In this document: positions 52,197 through 60,710 of the stretch, piece after piece
Layout of the letters: each line of letters opens with the position of its first letter
Position numbering within the stretch: position 1 is the stretch's first letter
NCBI GenBank assembly: GCA_015059845.1
Contig: SUZR01000010.1
Coordinates: 51,387-115,386, forward strand
Direction of reading: 5' to 3'
DNA: 64,000 nucleotides
Source of the DNA: Rikenellaceae bacterium
GTDB lineage: Bacteria; Bacteroidota; Bacteroidia; Bacteroidales; Rikenellaceae
Program-made: the position numbers and the translations under genes
Notes under the pieces: generated by a model
Database searches by the model: none
Told to the model about the DNA's origin: nothing
What the model saw: the letters and a program-made list of their open reading frames with translations, nothing else

Positions 52197-53828
52197 TTAA
52201 CTATACAAGAATCGCTTGATAGACTGCTTAGGCGTATGCTCAAAGCCACCCTCGATAATCTCAACGGCAGAAATCTTACTATATGCAGGCATACGGGTAT
52301 TCAACTCCTGACGATTCTGCTCCATAATCTCCTTCAACTCCTCAGCGCTACACTTCTCGTCTGCCTGCAGAGCAACCAATGCAACCAAACCACCCTTACG
52401 CTCAACGATAAGCGACTCGCCGACGTGAGGCAGAGAGTTCAAGATGCTCTCAATCTCCTCGGGGTAGATATTCTGACCATTTGGCGAGAGAATCATACAC
52501 TTGCTACGACCCTTGATAAAGATATTACCCTGCTTGTCGATAATACCCAAATCGCCCGTACGCAGATAACCATCCGCAGTAAACGCTGCTGCCGTAGCCT
52601 CAGGATTCTTATAATATCCACACATTACGTTATCACCCTTAACCTGAATCTCGCCAACAACCTTGGCAGCATCACTAGAGTCTATACGAACATCAACATT
52701 GTCCACAGTGCGACCACAAGAGCCAAACTTAAAGCTCTCCCAGGGTGAATAACCGATAAGCGGAGCGCACTCGGTCATACCATAACCGACGGTATAAGGA
52801 AGACGAATCTTGCGCATAACCTTCTCAACGGGCATACTGATTGCAGCACCACCCAACACGATAGAGCGCAGGTTGCCACCAAACGTTGTGAGCAGCGTAT
52901 TACGCACCTTGCTATAGATGATATTCTTAATACCGGGAATCGATGTCAGCACACGCATCATAGGCTTGTTGAGCGTAGGCATAACCTTATTCTTAAATAT
53001 CTTCTCCATAACCAGAGGTACGGTAATCAAGATATAAGGCTTGATATCGGCCAGCGCCTGCATCAAAATAGTCGGCGTGGGAGTCTTACCCAAGAAATAT
53101 ACGTGGCCACCGCCGCACATCGGATAGATAAACTCGAATGCCATACCGTACATATGTGCCAAGGGCAACATAGACATAGTCTTATCGGTATCCCTGATAG
53201 GAATACGGTTCAATGCGAACTCAATATTTGAAGAGATATTCTTCGCCGTGAGCATTACACCCTTCGGAGAACTTGTAGTTCCTGAGGTATAGTTGATGAT
53301 AGCCAAATCGTTAATATCACCAATCTTGTAATCACTCACCTTCTCCTTCTCCTCTGCGGGGAATACCTTAGGCATTGATGACTCGGCAGCTATCATTGAC
53401 GACACCAACGACTTGTCGGCAGCATAGAGAATCGAGAAATCATCTACACTGATAACAGCCTTGATAGTAGGCACGTTCTTTCGGTCGATAGCCTCCCAAA
53501 TGCGAGCCTCGGTGAAGAGGATTACACTCTCCGAGTGGTTTGCCAACTCGCCGATAGTCTCAGGTGCGAAGTCCGGCAGGATAGGTACCGCTACGGCGCG
53601 ATATGTTCCAACGGCAAGAAAACTGATGGCCCAACGAGCGCAGTTCTTAGATGCAAGGGCTACTTTATCACCGGGCTTGAGGCCTACTTTCTCGAAAAGT
53701 ACGTGATGCTTGGCAATACGAGTTGCCATATCAGCAAAGGTAAAGGTTTCTCCTCTGTAATCGCTAAGAGCTGGCTTCTCCCATCGTGTACGAACCGCCT
53801 GCTGGAAAATAGATAGATAGTGTCGCAT
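52197..53828 (-). CDS. AMP-binding long-chain acyl-CoA/acyl-ACP synthetase-like enzyme
   Basis: A 543-residue ANL-superfamily adenylating enzyme. The ATP loop INYTSGTTSSPKGVMLT, the acyl-site VGYGMTECAPLIGYSP, the hinge motif YLRTGDLGIID and the C-terminal KCMILSPNGQNIYPEEIE are all present; the family's catalytic Lys near the end may be in TPKQSIKRFLY. It probably activates fatty acids at the membrane for phospholipid recycling. Whether CoA or ACP is the acceptor is open. Single-gene unit. Confidence 0.9.
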   Translation of the reverse strand: MRHYLSIFQQAVRTRWEKPALSDYRGETFTFADMATRIAKHHVLFEKVGLKPGDKVALASKNCARWAISFLAVGTYRAVAVPILPDFAPETIGELANHSESVILFTEARIWEAIDRKNVPTIKAVISVDDFSILYAADKSLVSSMIAAESSMPKVFPAEEKEKVSDYKIGDINDLAIINYTSGTTSSPKGVMLTAKNISSNIEFALNRIPIRDTDKTMSMLPLAHMYGMAFEFIYPMCGGGHVYFLGKTPTPTILMQALADIKPYILITVPLVMEKIFKNKVMPTLNKPMMRVLTSIPGIKNIIYSKVRNTLLTTFGGNLRSIVLGGAAISMPVEKVMRKIRLPYTVGYGMTECAPLIGYSPWESFKFGSCGRTVDNVDVRIDSSDAAKVVGEIQVKGDNVMCGYYKNPEATAAAFTADGYLRTGDLGIIDKQGNIFIKGRSKCMILSPNGQNIYPEEIESILNSLPHVGESLIVERKGGLVALVALQADEKCSAEELKEIMEQNRQELNTRMPAYSKISAVEIIEGGFEHTPKQSIKRFLYS

Positions 53829-54053
53829 AGTTTATAAGGGGTACGCACCTAATTTCAGGTCAAATTTTCGCTCAAATTAAGGCGTACATTTTATTAAAAT
53901 GTTTTTGATTGCAATGCGAATATCGGCCTTATTTGGCGAATGAGAAAATAAATGTGATAGGTGGCGAAATTCTGGGACTAAATCCCTATATGGGATAAAA
54001 ATAGGTAATTTAGGGGCGAAAATCCAATATCTCACCCCTAAATTATGATAAAA
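53829..54053. other. Non-coding gap with two dyads
   Basis: The longest gene-free stretch (225 bp), AT-rich, no plausible ORF. An imperfect dyad with GTACGC/GCGTAC ends spans about 53840-53888. A 10-bp perfect stem AATTTAGGGG/CCCCTAAATT lies at 54007-54016 and 54035-54044, just after the LytTR gene's stop. Confidence 0.5.
54000..54044 (-). terminator. Probable terminator after the LytTR gene
   Basis: On the minus strand the AATTTAGGGG/CCCCTAAATT hairpin (18-nt loop) is followed by ACCTATTTTTATCC. The loop is long, so strength is doubtful. Confidence 0.5.
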
Positions 54054-54938
54054 TTACGCTTCAACAGGCGATGTCATAAGCCATTTTTGAATACTATCCG
54101 AGTATGTTTTTGATATCGGAACATCGGGAACACCGACAATACCCAGCTCAACAAATATGCCCTCCTTCTCGCGGCGCAGAACCTTCACGTGGTCCAAGTT
54201 CACCAGATATGAACGGTGGCAACGCTGGATATGTGTAGAGGCAAGCTGCTCGGCAACTTGCTTGAGGGTGTTACGCACCAGCACCTTTTTGGGCGCATTA
54301 TTATTTGTGTACCATACGCAGATATAGTTATCGGCCGACTCTATCAACAACAGATGCTCACGACGTACCGAGAGGCGCATCTCACCCTTCTCATCGAAAA
54401 TCTGCACATAGGCAGCCTGCAATGCTGTCTCATCCTCAGCAATACGCTCTCGTAGCATACGCAGCTGCGCCACACGCTCCTGCCATATAAAATAGATATA
54501 GCACAACGTGTATGGGATAAGCAACATCAAAAAGGTCTTGATAAGCGAGTTCTTGAAGAGCGTGATGATTCCCTTATTTGTGTCGGTAAAGAGCGCCACA
54601 ATAGTAAACATAAGAGTCATCACAAGAATCTCACACGCAATCCACGCAATGTAATGCACATACGATATCTGTCGTTTACGCGTATATAGTGCCATCAGCC
54701 AACGACTTATCGCTGCTACGGCCATACCGATAAGAATCAAAAAGATTGTTATCAGCTGCACCAACAACTCTCGCGACACATTCAGCCACGACAGAAAATG
54801 GGCATCCGAATCAATCCTATCAAAATCAAACGGGCTATACAATGCGATAAAAAAGAGCGCAAAGATAGGCACGAAGATAATCATCGTGATTTGATTCGAC
54901 CTCTTGTATATGAATGACGGAATAGGAGTCATCTGCAC
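54054..54938 (-). CDS. Membrane-bound LytTR family DNA-binding regulator
   Basis: A 294-residue protein with about four hydrophobic segments in the first 165 residues and a C-terminal LytTR domain (about 185-290; LSVRREHLLLIESADNYICVW, LVRNTLKQVAEQL, CHRSYLVNLDHVKVLRREKEG). There is no receiver or kinase domain, so sensing would be by the membrane part and the DNA-binding part would act from the membrane. A coiled stretch links the halves (WQERVAQLRMLRERIAEDE). It starts 7 bp after the thioesterase gene, forming a two-gene operon. Confidence 0.88.
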   Translation of the reverse strand: MQMTPIPSFIYKRSNQITMIIFVPIFALFFIALYSPFDFDRIDSDAHFLSWLNVSRELLVQLITIFLILIGMAVAAISRWLMALYTRKRQISYVHYIAWIACEILVMTLMFTIVALFTDTNKGIITLFKNSLIKTFLMLLIPYTLCYIYFIWQERVAQLRMLRERIAEDETALQAAYVQIFDEKGEMRLSVRREHLLLIESADNYICVWYTNNNAPKKVLVRNTLKQVAEQLASTHIQRCHRSYLVNLDHVKVLRREKEGIFVELGIVGVPDVPISKTYSDSIQKWLMTSPVEA

Positions 54939-54945
54939 AAACTAA

Positions 54946-55671
54946 TTATTTAACTTCCAAAGCCATACGGCACAATGCATCACCAGCCTCATTGCGATAC
55001 TCGAACATACGTGCGCCATCGCGCTCCTCGGCCATAAGCACGAGATTATCGCCATAACGAGCCTCCTTCACAAAGTTCATATCCAAACGGAAACCATTGA
55101 GCTGCTCGGGCACCTCGATGGGGAGTGCATCGAAAATGATATCGATATATCGCATTGTATTCATATGGCGATTAAAATCAATATCGCTATACACAACCTT
55201 ATGCTCTACAACGGGCTCGCTTGTAATAACGCCAATGCGTCGCGGGCGCTCGCAAGGCGAAGGGGCATCGACCATATTACCCTCGTGAGCCTTAGCCATA
55301 GTGTTCATATCCACGGGCATACGTGTTGCATAATCAATCATACACCACTGCGACACGGCACGACCGAACTCGCGGCCTTCGCTATCGGTAAGGGTAAAGT
55401 TACGCGTTGACGAGAGTCGGTTGTAGTCGCTAATCCAGGTATGGAGCGTGAACTCGCTGTACTCGACAGGCATATAATCCATCTCGATGGCCATACGCGA
55501 CAACACCCAGCCATAGTTGTTATCGGCCAAGGCGTCAATACCAAAACCGCGGCGGTGAGCATCAGCACCCGCTGCGTGCAACACCAAATCGCAGATTGAC
55601 GATACCGAAACGCGGTCGGTAAAATCTACATACTGAGGCTCTATCTTATATTTGAAAACACTCTTCTCCAT
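54946..55671 (-). CDS. Acyl-ACP thioesterase
   Basis: A 241-residue double-hotdog enzyme that releases fatty acids from acyl-ACP. It begins MEKSVFKYKIEPQYVDFTDR and has the second-domain catalytic-type signature DIDFNRHMNTMRYIDIIFD (Asn/His region). Plant FatA/FatB-like bacterial thioesterases share this plan. Met at 55671 fits the family; a start at 55692 would add seven residues. It is the leading gene of the LytTR operon. Confidence 0.88.
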   Translation of the reverse strand: MEKSVFKYKIEPQYVDFTDRVSVSSICDLVLHAAGADAHRRGFGIDALADNNYGWVLSRMAIEMDYMPVEYSEFTLHTWISDYNRLSSTRNFTLTDSEGREFGRAVSQWCMIDYATRMPVDMNTMAKAHEGNMVDAPSPCERPRRIGVITSEPVVEHKVVYSDIDFNRHMNTMRYIDIIFDALPIEVPEQLNGFRLDMNFVKEARYGDNLVLMAEERDGARMFEYRNEAGDALCRMALEVK

Positions 55672-55707
55672 AATTAGACTTGAAATTTTCACTTATAAAC
55701 AACGACA

Positions 55708-55715
55708 CAAAACTA
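55708..55715 (-). promoter_or_regulatory. Promoter -7 box for the thioesterase-LytTR operon
   Basis: TAGTTTTG on the minus strand, 36 bp before the start; no clear -33. Confidence 0.45.
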
Positions 55716-55744
55716 CAAAAAAAATGGTATATAACCATAAAAGA

Positions 55745-55779
55745 GTCGCGTTTTGACTCTTTATTAATCAAAACGCGAC
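55745..55779. terminator. Hairpin after the FAD lipoprotein gene
   Basis: 12-bp perfect stem GTCGCGTTTTGA/TCAAAACGCGAC (55745-55756, 55768-55779), 11-nt loop. The minus-strand tail is CTCTTTTAT, a modest T-tract. Confidence 0.62.
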
Positions 55780-55801
55780 CTAAATAATGTGTAGAACACT
55801 A

Positions 55802-57793
55802 CTACTTTTTCACAAGTAATACAGCATCTGCACAAATCTGCCCAGTAACCGTACCCTTATTGGTAAACTCAACATATCCAGGCTTGCCACTCTGCAAATC
55901 GTACTCGCCCAACGACACCCACTCGCCCGATGTCTGACCCAAAACCTGAATCTCGTCAGCATTGAGCACTACGCCCTTCTGCGTATTGCCATCGCTAACA
56001 ACCAACTCTGTCTTCTTCGACGACTCGCCACGGCGGATAAAGTAAGTGTAAATCTCATACTTGCCATCGCTCTTCACCTCAAAAGGATAGCGCAGTGTCT
56101 GCTCCTGAGATGTGGGGTTAAGCACCAAATATGAACGACCATAACCATTATTCATCTCGATGCGTGTCCACGCTGCTGGAGCATCCAACGAAGCGTCATC
56201 AACAATAATATCGGCAGGCGTACCATCCAACAACGGGTCCTCTACATACATACGCTGAATCTCCTTTACATCTACCTCCTGCACCTTAACGCCACCATCA
56301 ATAGCCAAGCAAGCTGCTTTGGCTGCACTTTGACCCAACAACATAAACACAGGCTCCATACGGATTGAGCCATAAGCTATATGGCTTGCCGACAAGCATA
56401 CGGGTACAAGCAGGTTGTCACACTCCTCAGGCTTGGGCGTCAGGCAACGATACGACACATCGTAAGGCAGGCCACCTTTAATCTCCACATTACCCTCATT
56501 CTTTACCATCGCCTTACCATCCTTGACAATCACAACACGTTGGCAGTTGTGCGAATCCATCGTATATGCGGCCATACCTACTCCATCGTCCACTGTGACT
56601 TTATTTTCACAGTTAGCCTGCGTTGCTACATACTCACCTACCATACGGCGAGCTTCACGGATGTAGAGTTGCGGCGTCCAGTGACCATACTCCACGTATT
56701 CATCCTTCGGAAGGCCCCACGAGAGCATCTGGTCACGCAACTGCTTTGGTACGCGCTCATCGTTACCCATAAACCACAGCAAACCGAATGTATAATCCTT
56801 ATGTGCCTGAATAATCTCTGCACGCTCCTCATACGAAGCCTCGGGATAGCGATGGTTCATACCAATCATATCGGTGGAGAATGCACCACGATTATTTATA
56901 TCTGTCTTGTTGTTGGGCATCGGGCTAATGATGAAGTATCCGTTGAGATTATAATTCTTCTGTGCCTCAATGATGCGGAGCAACAACTCATAACGCGATG
57001 GGTCGTAGTTTGCGGGCTTCTCTATTGGGAACATATTATCCTTATCGCTGGTAAGGCAGATACGGTAGTTATAAGCCTGCACCATATTGTCACCCGAACC
57101 TGTCGGAGCAAGTGCTGCATCCGAGATACCCCACAGCAGACCGCTCGCAGGGTTACCCTTCTCAACGTATGGGTCTACGTTATCTACAAACTGATGCAAG
57201 TGCTGCATCTGCACGCCATTATAATCCTCTCCATAAACTTTATTATCCTCACGGCCAACAACATAAGTCACACCCGAAAGAGCCATCAAATCGCCCTCAT
57301 AGGTACAGTCGATAAATACCTTTGCCGAGATATTTTTCGTCTGTGCTGTATTCTCAACGCTCTCCACGTTGATAGAAGTTATGGATGCGCCCTGCTTTTG
57401 TGCATCAACAATACGATGACCATAGAGTACCTCAACATTACCTCGTACGATGTAATCCTTATAAATAGCCTCGGCAACACTCGGCTCGAAAATCCAACTC
57501 TCCAAACGACCGTACGTAGCACCCACGCGGCGGTAGAAATCGAGTGCAAGACCCTTTACAACCTGCTTATTACCAATATCGGTTTGACCCAAACCGCCCG
57601 AAGTCATACCGCCAAGACGCTGACCAGGCTCAACAAGCAACACCTTTTTACCCTGCTTGGCTACGGCATAAGCAGCAATAACACCAGCCGAAGTACCTCC
57701 ATATACGCATACGTCATACTCAGGCTCAGGGGTCGAACAAGCCGACAGCAATAGCATCAACGCCGCTGTGGCGCAACATATCAATTTTCTCAT
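55802..57793 (-). CDS. FAD-dependent oxidoreductase lipoprotein with golvesin-like C-terminal domain
   Basis: A 663-residue exported lipoprotein (lipobox LSAC, Cys19). The N-terminal part is an FAD_oxidored family domain (VCVYGGTSAGVIAAYAVAKQ, LVEPGQRLGGMTSGGLGQTD, VFIDCTYEGDLMALSG). The C-terminal 110 residues look like the golvesin/xly CBM-type domain (YEIYTYFIRRGESSKKTEL, GEWVSLGEYDL, FTNKGTVTGQICADAVLLV). Such proteins are frequent in glycan-degrading Bacteroidota and may oxidise or process a bound carbohydrate; the reaction is unknown. Own promoter box at 57820-57827. Confidence 0.87.
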   Translation of the reverse strand: MRKLICCATAALMLLLSACSTPEPEYDVCVYGGTSAGVIAAYAVAKQGKKVLLVEPGQRLGGMTSGGLGQTDIGNKQVVKGLALDFYRRVGATYGRLESWIFEPSVAEAIYKDYIVRGNVEVLYGHRIVDAQKQGASITSINVESVENTAQTKNISAKVFIDCTYEGDLMALSGVTYVVGREDNKVYGEDYNGVQMQHLHQFVDNVDPYVEKGNPASGLLWGISDAALAPTGSGDNMVQAYNYRICLTSDKDNMFPIEKPANYDPSRYELLLRIIEAQKNYNLNGYFIISPMPNNKTDINNRGAFSTDMIGMNHRYPEASYEERAEIIQAHKDYTFGLLWFMGNDERVPKQLRDQMLSWGLPKDEYVEYGHWTPQLYIREARRMVGEYVATQANCENKVTVDDGVGMAAYTMDSHNCQRVVIVKDGKAMVKNEGNVEIKGGLPYDVSYRCLTPKPEECDNLLVPVCLSASHIAYGSIRMEPVFMLLGQSAAKAACLAIDGGVKVQEVDVKEIQRMYVEDPLLDGTPADIIVDDASLDAPAAWTRIEMNNGYGRSYLVLNPTSQEQTLRYPFEVKSDGKYEIYTYFIRRGESSKKTELVVSDGNTQKGVVLNADEIQVLGQTSGEWVSLGEYDLQSGKPGYVEFTNKGTVTGQICADAVLLVKK

Positions 57794-57819
57794 ACGAACA
57801 AAAATTTTACTGTTTTCTA

Positions 57820-57827
57820 CAAAATTA
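57820..57827 (-). promoter_or_regulatory. Promoter -7 box for the FAD lipoprotein gene
   Basis: TAATTTTG on the minus strand, 26 bp before the start; -33 not evident. Confidence 0.48.
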
Positions 57828-57889
57828 CAAATTAAATAGGATAAAACCGTTTTTTGTTATCGAAATTTGCAGCTTCTACGGTGCGATAT

Positions 57890-57919
57890 TTTGCCACACG
57901 AAAAAATTACTTAACTTTG
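57890..57919 (+). promoter_or_regulatory. Promoter for rarA
   Basis: TTTG at 57890-57893, 18 bp, TAACTTTG at 57912-57919; ATG 17 bp later. Confidence 0.66.
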
Positions 57920-57936
57920 CATTAAGCAACAATGTT

Positions 57937-59211
57937 ATGAGTGTACCTTTAGCTGAGCGGTTACGCCCGCAGACCATTGACGAGTATATCGGCCAGACGC
58001 ATCTGGTCGGAGCAAATGGAGTGTTTCGTAAGTTTTTGGAGACAGGCCACGTGCCGTCGTTTATTTTATGGGGACCTCCGGGCGTGGGTAAAACAACGCT
58101 TGCGAAGTTGGTGGCAAACCACCTCAAGCGCCCATTCTACACACTCTCAGCTGTAACATCAGGCGTGAAGGATGTACGTGAGGTGATAGAATCTGCTCGC
58201 AAGCAGAGCCTATTCCAGCAATCAACGGCATTTCTGTTTATCGATGAGATTCACCGTTTCAACAAGAGCCAGCAGGATTCACTTCTGGGCGCTGTCGAGC
58301 AGGGTATTGTGACGCTTATCGGTGCTACAACCGAGAACCCTTCGTTCGAGGTTATCTCGCCCTTGCTGAGCCGTTGTCAGGTATATATTCTCAAGTCGAT
58401 GAATGACGAGGAGCTATCGACACTTCTCACACGCGCCATAACCGTTGACGAAAAGTTGAAGGCCCGCAACATAAAGGTAGAGCAGACGGCCGCGTTATTC
58501 AAATTTTCAGGAGGTGACGCCCGTAAGTTATTGAATATATTGGATATAATCGCAGGTGCTACGGATGGCGATATAACCATTACGGATGAATACGTTACGG
58601 AGTGTCTGCAACAAAACATAGCCCTCTACGACAAAAACGGAGAGCAGCACTATGATGTGATTTCAGCCTTCATAAAATCCGTTAGAGGTAGCGACCCAAA
58701 TGCCGCCATCTACTATTTGGCGCGTATGCTGGCAGGTGGCGAGGAGCCACGATTCATAGCCCGCAGATTGGTTATTCTGGCTTCGGAGGATATAGGCCTT
58801 GCAAACCCTAATGCGCTACTGTTGGCCAACGCCTGCTTCGATACGGTACACAAAATAGGTATGCCCGAGGCGCGTATTACACTGGCCGAAACTACGATAT
58901 ACTTGGCGACAAGCCCCAAGAGCAACTCGGCCTATATGGCTATCAATGCGGCTCTTGACTTCGTGTCACACGACACCACAAATCGTCCCGTGCCACTACA
59001 TCTGCGTAACGCCCCAACAAAGCTGATGAGCGAGGCGGGATACGGCAAGGATTATAAATATGCACACGACTATGTAGGCGGATTCGTAAATCAGGAGTTC
59101 CTGCCAGAGTCTATATCTGGCAAGAGATTCTATACACCCAACCTGCAAAATGCCACCGAGGCGAAGATTTCGGAGCGTATGAACAATTTATGGGGAGATA
59201 AATACAAATAG
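57937..59211 (+). CDS. rarA: Replication-associated recombination protein RarA (MgsA)
   Basis: An AAA+ ATPase of the clamp-loader type acting at stalled replication forks. The 424-residue product has the family start [20 protein letters not shown], Walker [10 protein letters not shown] (about 46-54), Walker [16 protein letters not shown], sensor [11 protein letters not shown] and the C-terminal tetramerisation part ([25 protein letters not shown]). Normal length. Followed 6 bp later by an esterase-like gene. Confidence 0.96.
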   Translation: MSVPLAERLRPQTIDEYIGQTHLVGANGVFRKFLETGHVPSFILWGPPGVGKTTLAKLVANHLKRPFYTLSAVTSGVKDVREVIESARKQSLFQQSTAFLFIDEIHRFNKSQQDSLLGAVEQGIVTLIGATTENPSFEVISPLLSRCQVYILKSMNDEELSTLLTRAITVDEKLKARNIKVEQTAALFKFSGGDARKLLNILDIIAGATDGDITITDEYVTECLQQNIALYDKNGEQHYDVISAFIKSVRGSDPNAAIYYLARMLAGGEEPRFIARRLVILASEDIGLANPNALLLANACFDTVHKIGMPEARITLAETTIYLATSPKSNSAYMAINAALDFVSHDTTNRPVPLHLRNAPTKLMSEAGYGKDYKYAHDYVGGFVNQEFLPESISGKRFYTPNLQNATEAKISERMNNLWGDKYK

Positions 59212-59217
59212 AGAGAT

Positions 59218-60162
59218 ATGAAGAAGTATGTACTTGCCATCGTAGCGGTAATCCTTGCCGTGAGTGCAATGGCCTCAACATCCGATAAGAAGAGTTATCT
59301 ATACGCCGTAAAGGGCACCGATTCGCTCTACCTTGACCACTACGTTTCGTCGGTAAGTGGTAAGCGCCCGTGTATGATATTTATGTTTGGTGGCGGTTTT
59401 GTCCGTGGCACACGCGATGCAGAGGGTTATATACCCTACTTCCACTACTTGAACGACAAGGGCATTGACGTCGTATCTATCGACTATCGTTTAGGGCTCA
59501 AGCCACTAACGACAATGAAAGAGATGCCTTCAATCAAGGAGACCATCGGTATGCTCAACAATGCCGTAAATATTGCCGTGGAGGACCTGTTCAGTGCGAC
59601 GCTTTTCGTTCTGGAGAATGCAGAGCAGTGGCAGATAGACACCGAAAAAATCATCACGAGCGGCTCAAGCGCCGGCGCTATCTCGGTGCTACAAGCCGAA
59701 AATGCCATCTGCAACCGCACCTCATCGGCTGCTGTTCTGCCTCAAGGATTCAACTACGCAGGCGTTATATCATACGCAGGAGCTATCTTCTCGGTTAACG
59801 GCAAACCCGAATGGAAGAGCAATCCCTGCCCGATAATGTTCTTCCACGGCAGTGCCGATGCTCAGGTGCCTTACGAGAAGGCTACAATGCTGGGAATAGG
59901 TTTCTATGGACCGAAATATCTTGTAAAGGAGTTTGAGAAGAGACAGTGGCCATATTGGTTTTACGACATCGAGTATCATACGCACTCGATATCATATCTG
60001 CCGATGTATGAGAATCAGAATGAGATAACGACATTCATCAACGATTTTGTAATTAAGAAGCGCCCTCTGACAATCACCACATCGGTGCGCGACGGCGATA
60101 TACCCAAGCGTGACACCAAGTTCAAGGTAATGGATTATATCAATGCGAATTTCAAAAAGTAG
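59218..60162 (+). CDS. Exported alpha/beta-hydrolase (esterase-like)
   Basis: A 314-residue exported protein (signal MKKYVLAIVAVILAVSAMAS). The hydrolase fold shows an oxyanion-type FGGGFVRGTRD, nucleophile Ser151 in SGSSAGAIS, acid in FHGSADAQVPY and a His-rich end EYHTHSISYLP. This resembles carboxylesterase/BD-FAE-type or acetyl-xylan-esterase-like enzymes; the substrate is not readable. Probably co-transcribed with rarA and the phosphodiesterase gene. Confidence 0.85.
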   Translation: MKKYVLAIVAVILAVSAMASTSDKKSYLYAVKGTDSLYLDHYVSSVSGKRPCMIFMFGGGFVRGTRDAEGYIPYFHYLNDKGIDVVSIDYRLGLKPLTTMKEMPSIKETIGMLNNAVNIAVEDLFSATLFVLENAEQWQIDTEKIITSGSSAGAISVLQAENAICNRTSSAAVLPQGFNYAGVISYAGAIFSVNGKPEWKSNPCPIMFFHGSADAQVPYEKATMLGIGFYGPKYLVKEFEKRQWPYWFYDIEYHTHSISYLPMYENQNEITTFINDFVIKKRPLTITTSVRDGDIPKRDTKFKVMDYINANFKK

Positions 60163-60171
60163 AAATCAGAG

Positions 60172-60672
60172 ATGAAACGCATAGGTGTTATTTCCGATAC
60201 TCACGGTACGTTTGACGATACGCTACGCGACTTTCTCAAGGATGTGGATGAGATTTGGCACGCAGGGGATTTCGGTTCTATTGAGCTGGCCGATGAGATT
60301 GCTGCCTTCAAGCCGTTGAAGGGTGTGTATGGAAATATTGACGGAGGCGTTATGCGTCGCGCATTCAACGAATTTTCGTTTTTCGAGTGCGAAAAAAAGC
60401 GTGTGCTTATCACTCATATAGGCGGCTATCCCCGCCACTACTCTCCGCAGGCCGTAAGAATGATTCAAAGCGCCCGCCCCGATATCTTTGTTGCAGGACA
60501 CTCACATATTTTGAAGGTGATTTTCGACCCTATATACCAACTTCTGCACATCAATCCCGGAGCTGCTGGCCAATATGGCTTTCATAAGGTGCGTACGGCA
60601 ATACGCTTCACCATAGATGGCGACGACATACGCGATATGGAGATTGGCGAATGGCCCAGAGTGGCTCGATGA
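60172..60672 (+). CDS. YfcE/MJ0936-type metallophosphoesterase
   Basis: A 166-residue cytoplasmic phosphodiesterase with all metal motifs: GVISDTHG (Asp9, His11), WHAGDFGS, VYGNIDGG, ITHIGGYP and VAGHSHILK. Family members hydrolyse bis-pNPP and some cyclic nucleotides, but the natural substrate is generally unknown. The ATG is 9 bp after the esterase stop. Confidence 0.92.
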   Translation: MKRIGVISDTHGTFDDTLRDFLKDVDEIWHAGDFGSIELADEIAAFKPLKGVYGNIDGGVMRRAFNEFSFFECEKKRVLITHIGGYPRHYSPQAVRMIQSARPDIFVAGHSHILKVIFDPIYQLLHINPGAAGQYGFHKVRTAIRFTIDGDDIRDMEIGEWPRVAR

Positions 60673-60710
60673 TTATTTAACATAATATTTCCACGTTCCA
60701 CTCCGTTATA

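Noticed and set aside
56381..57754. A 457-codon plus-strand ORF
   Set aside because: It is fully antisense to the FAD lipoprotein gene, whose motifs are clear. The translation is a leucine/histidine/arginine-rich frame shadow with no domain.
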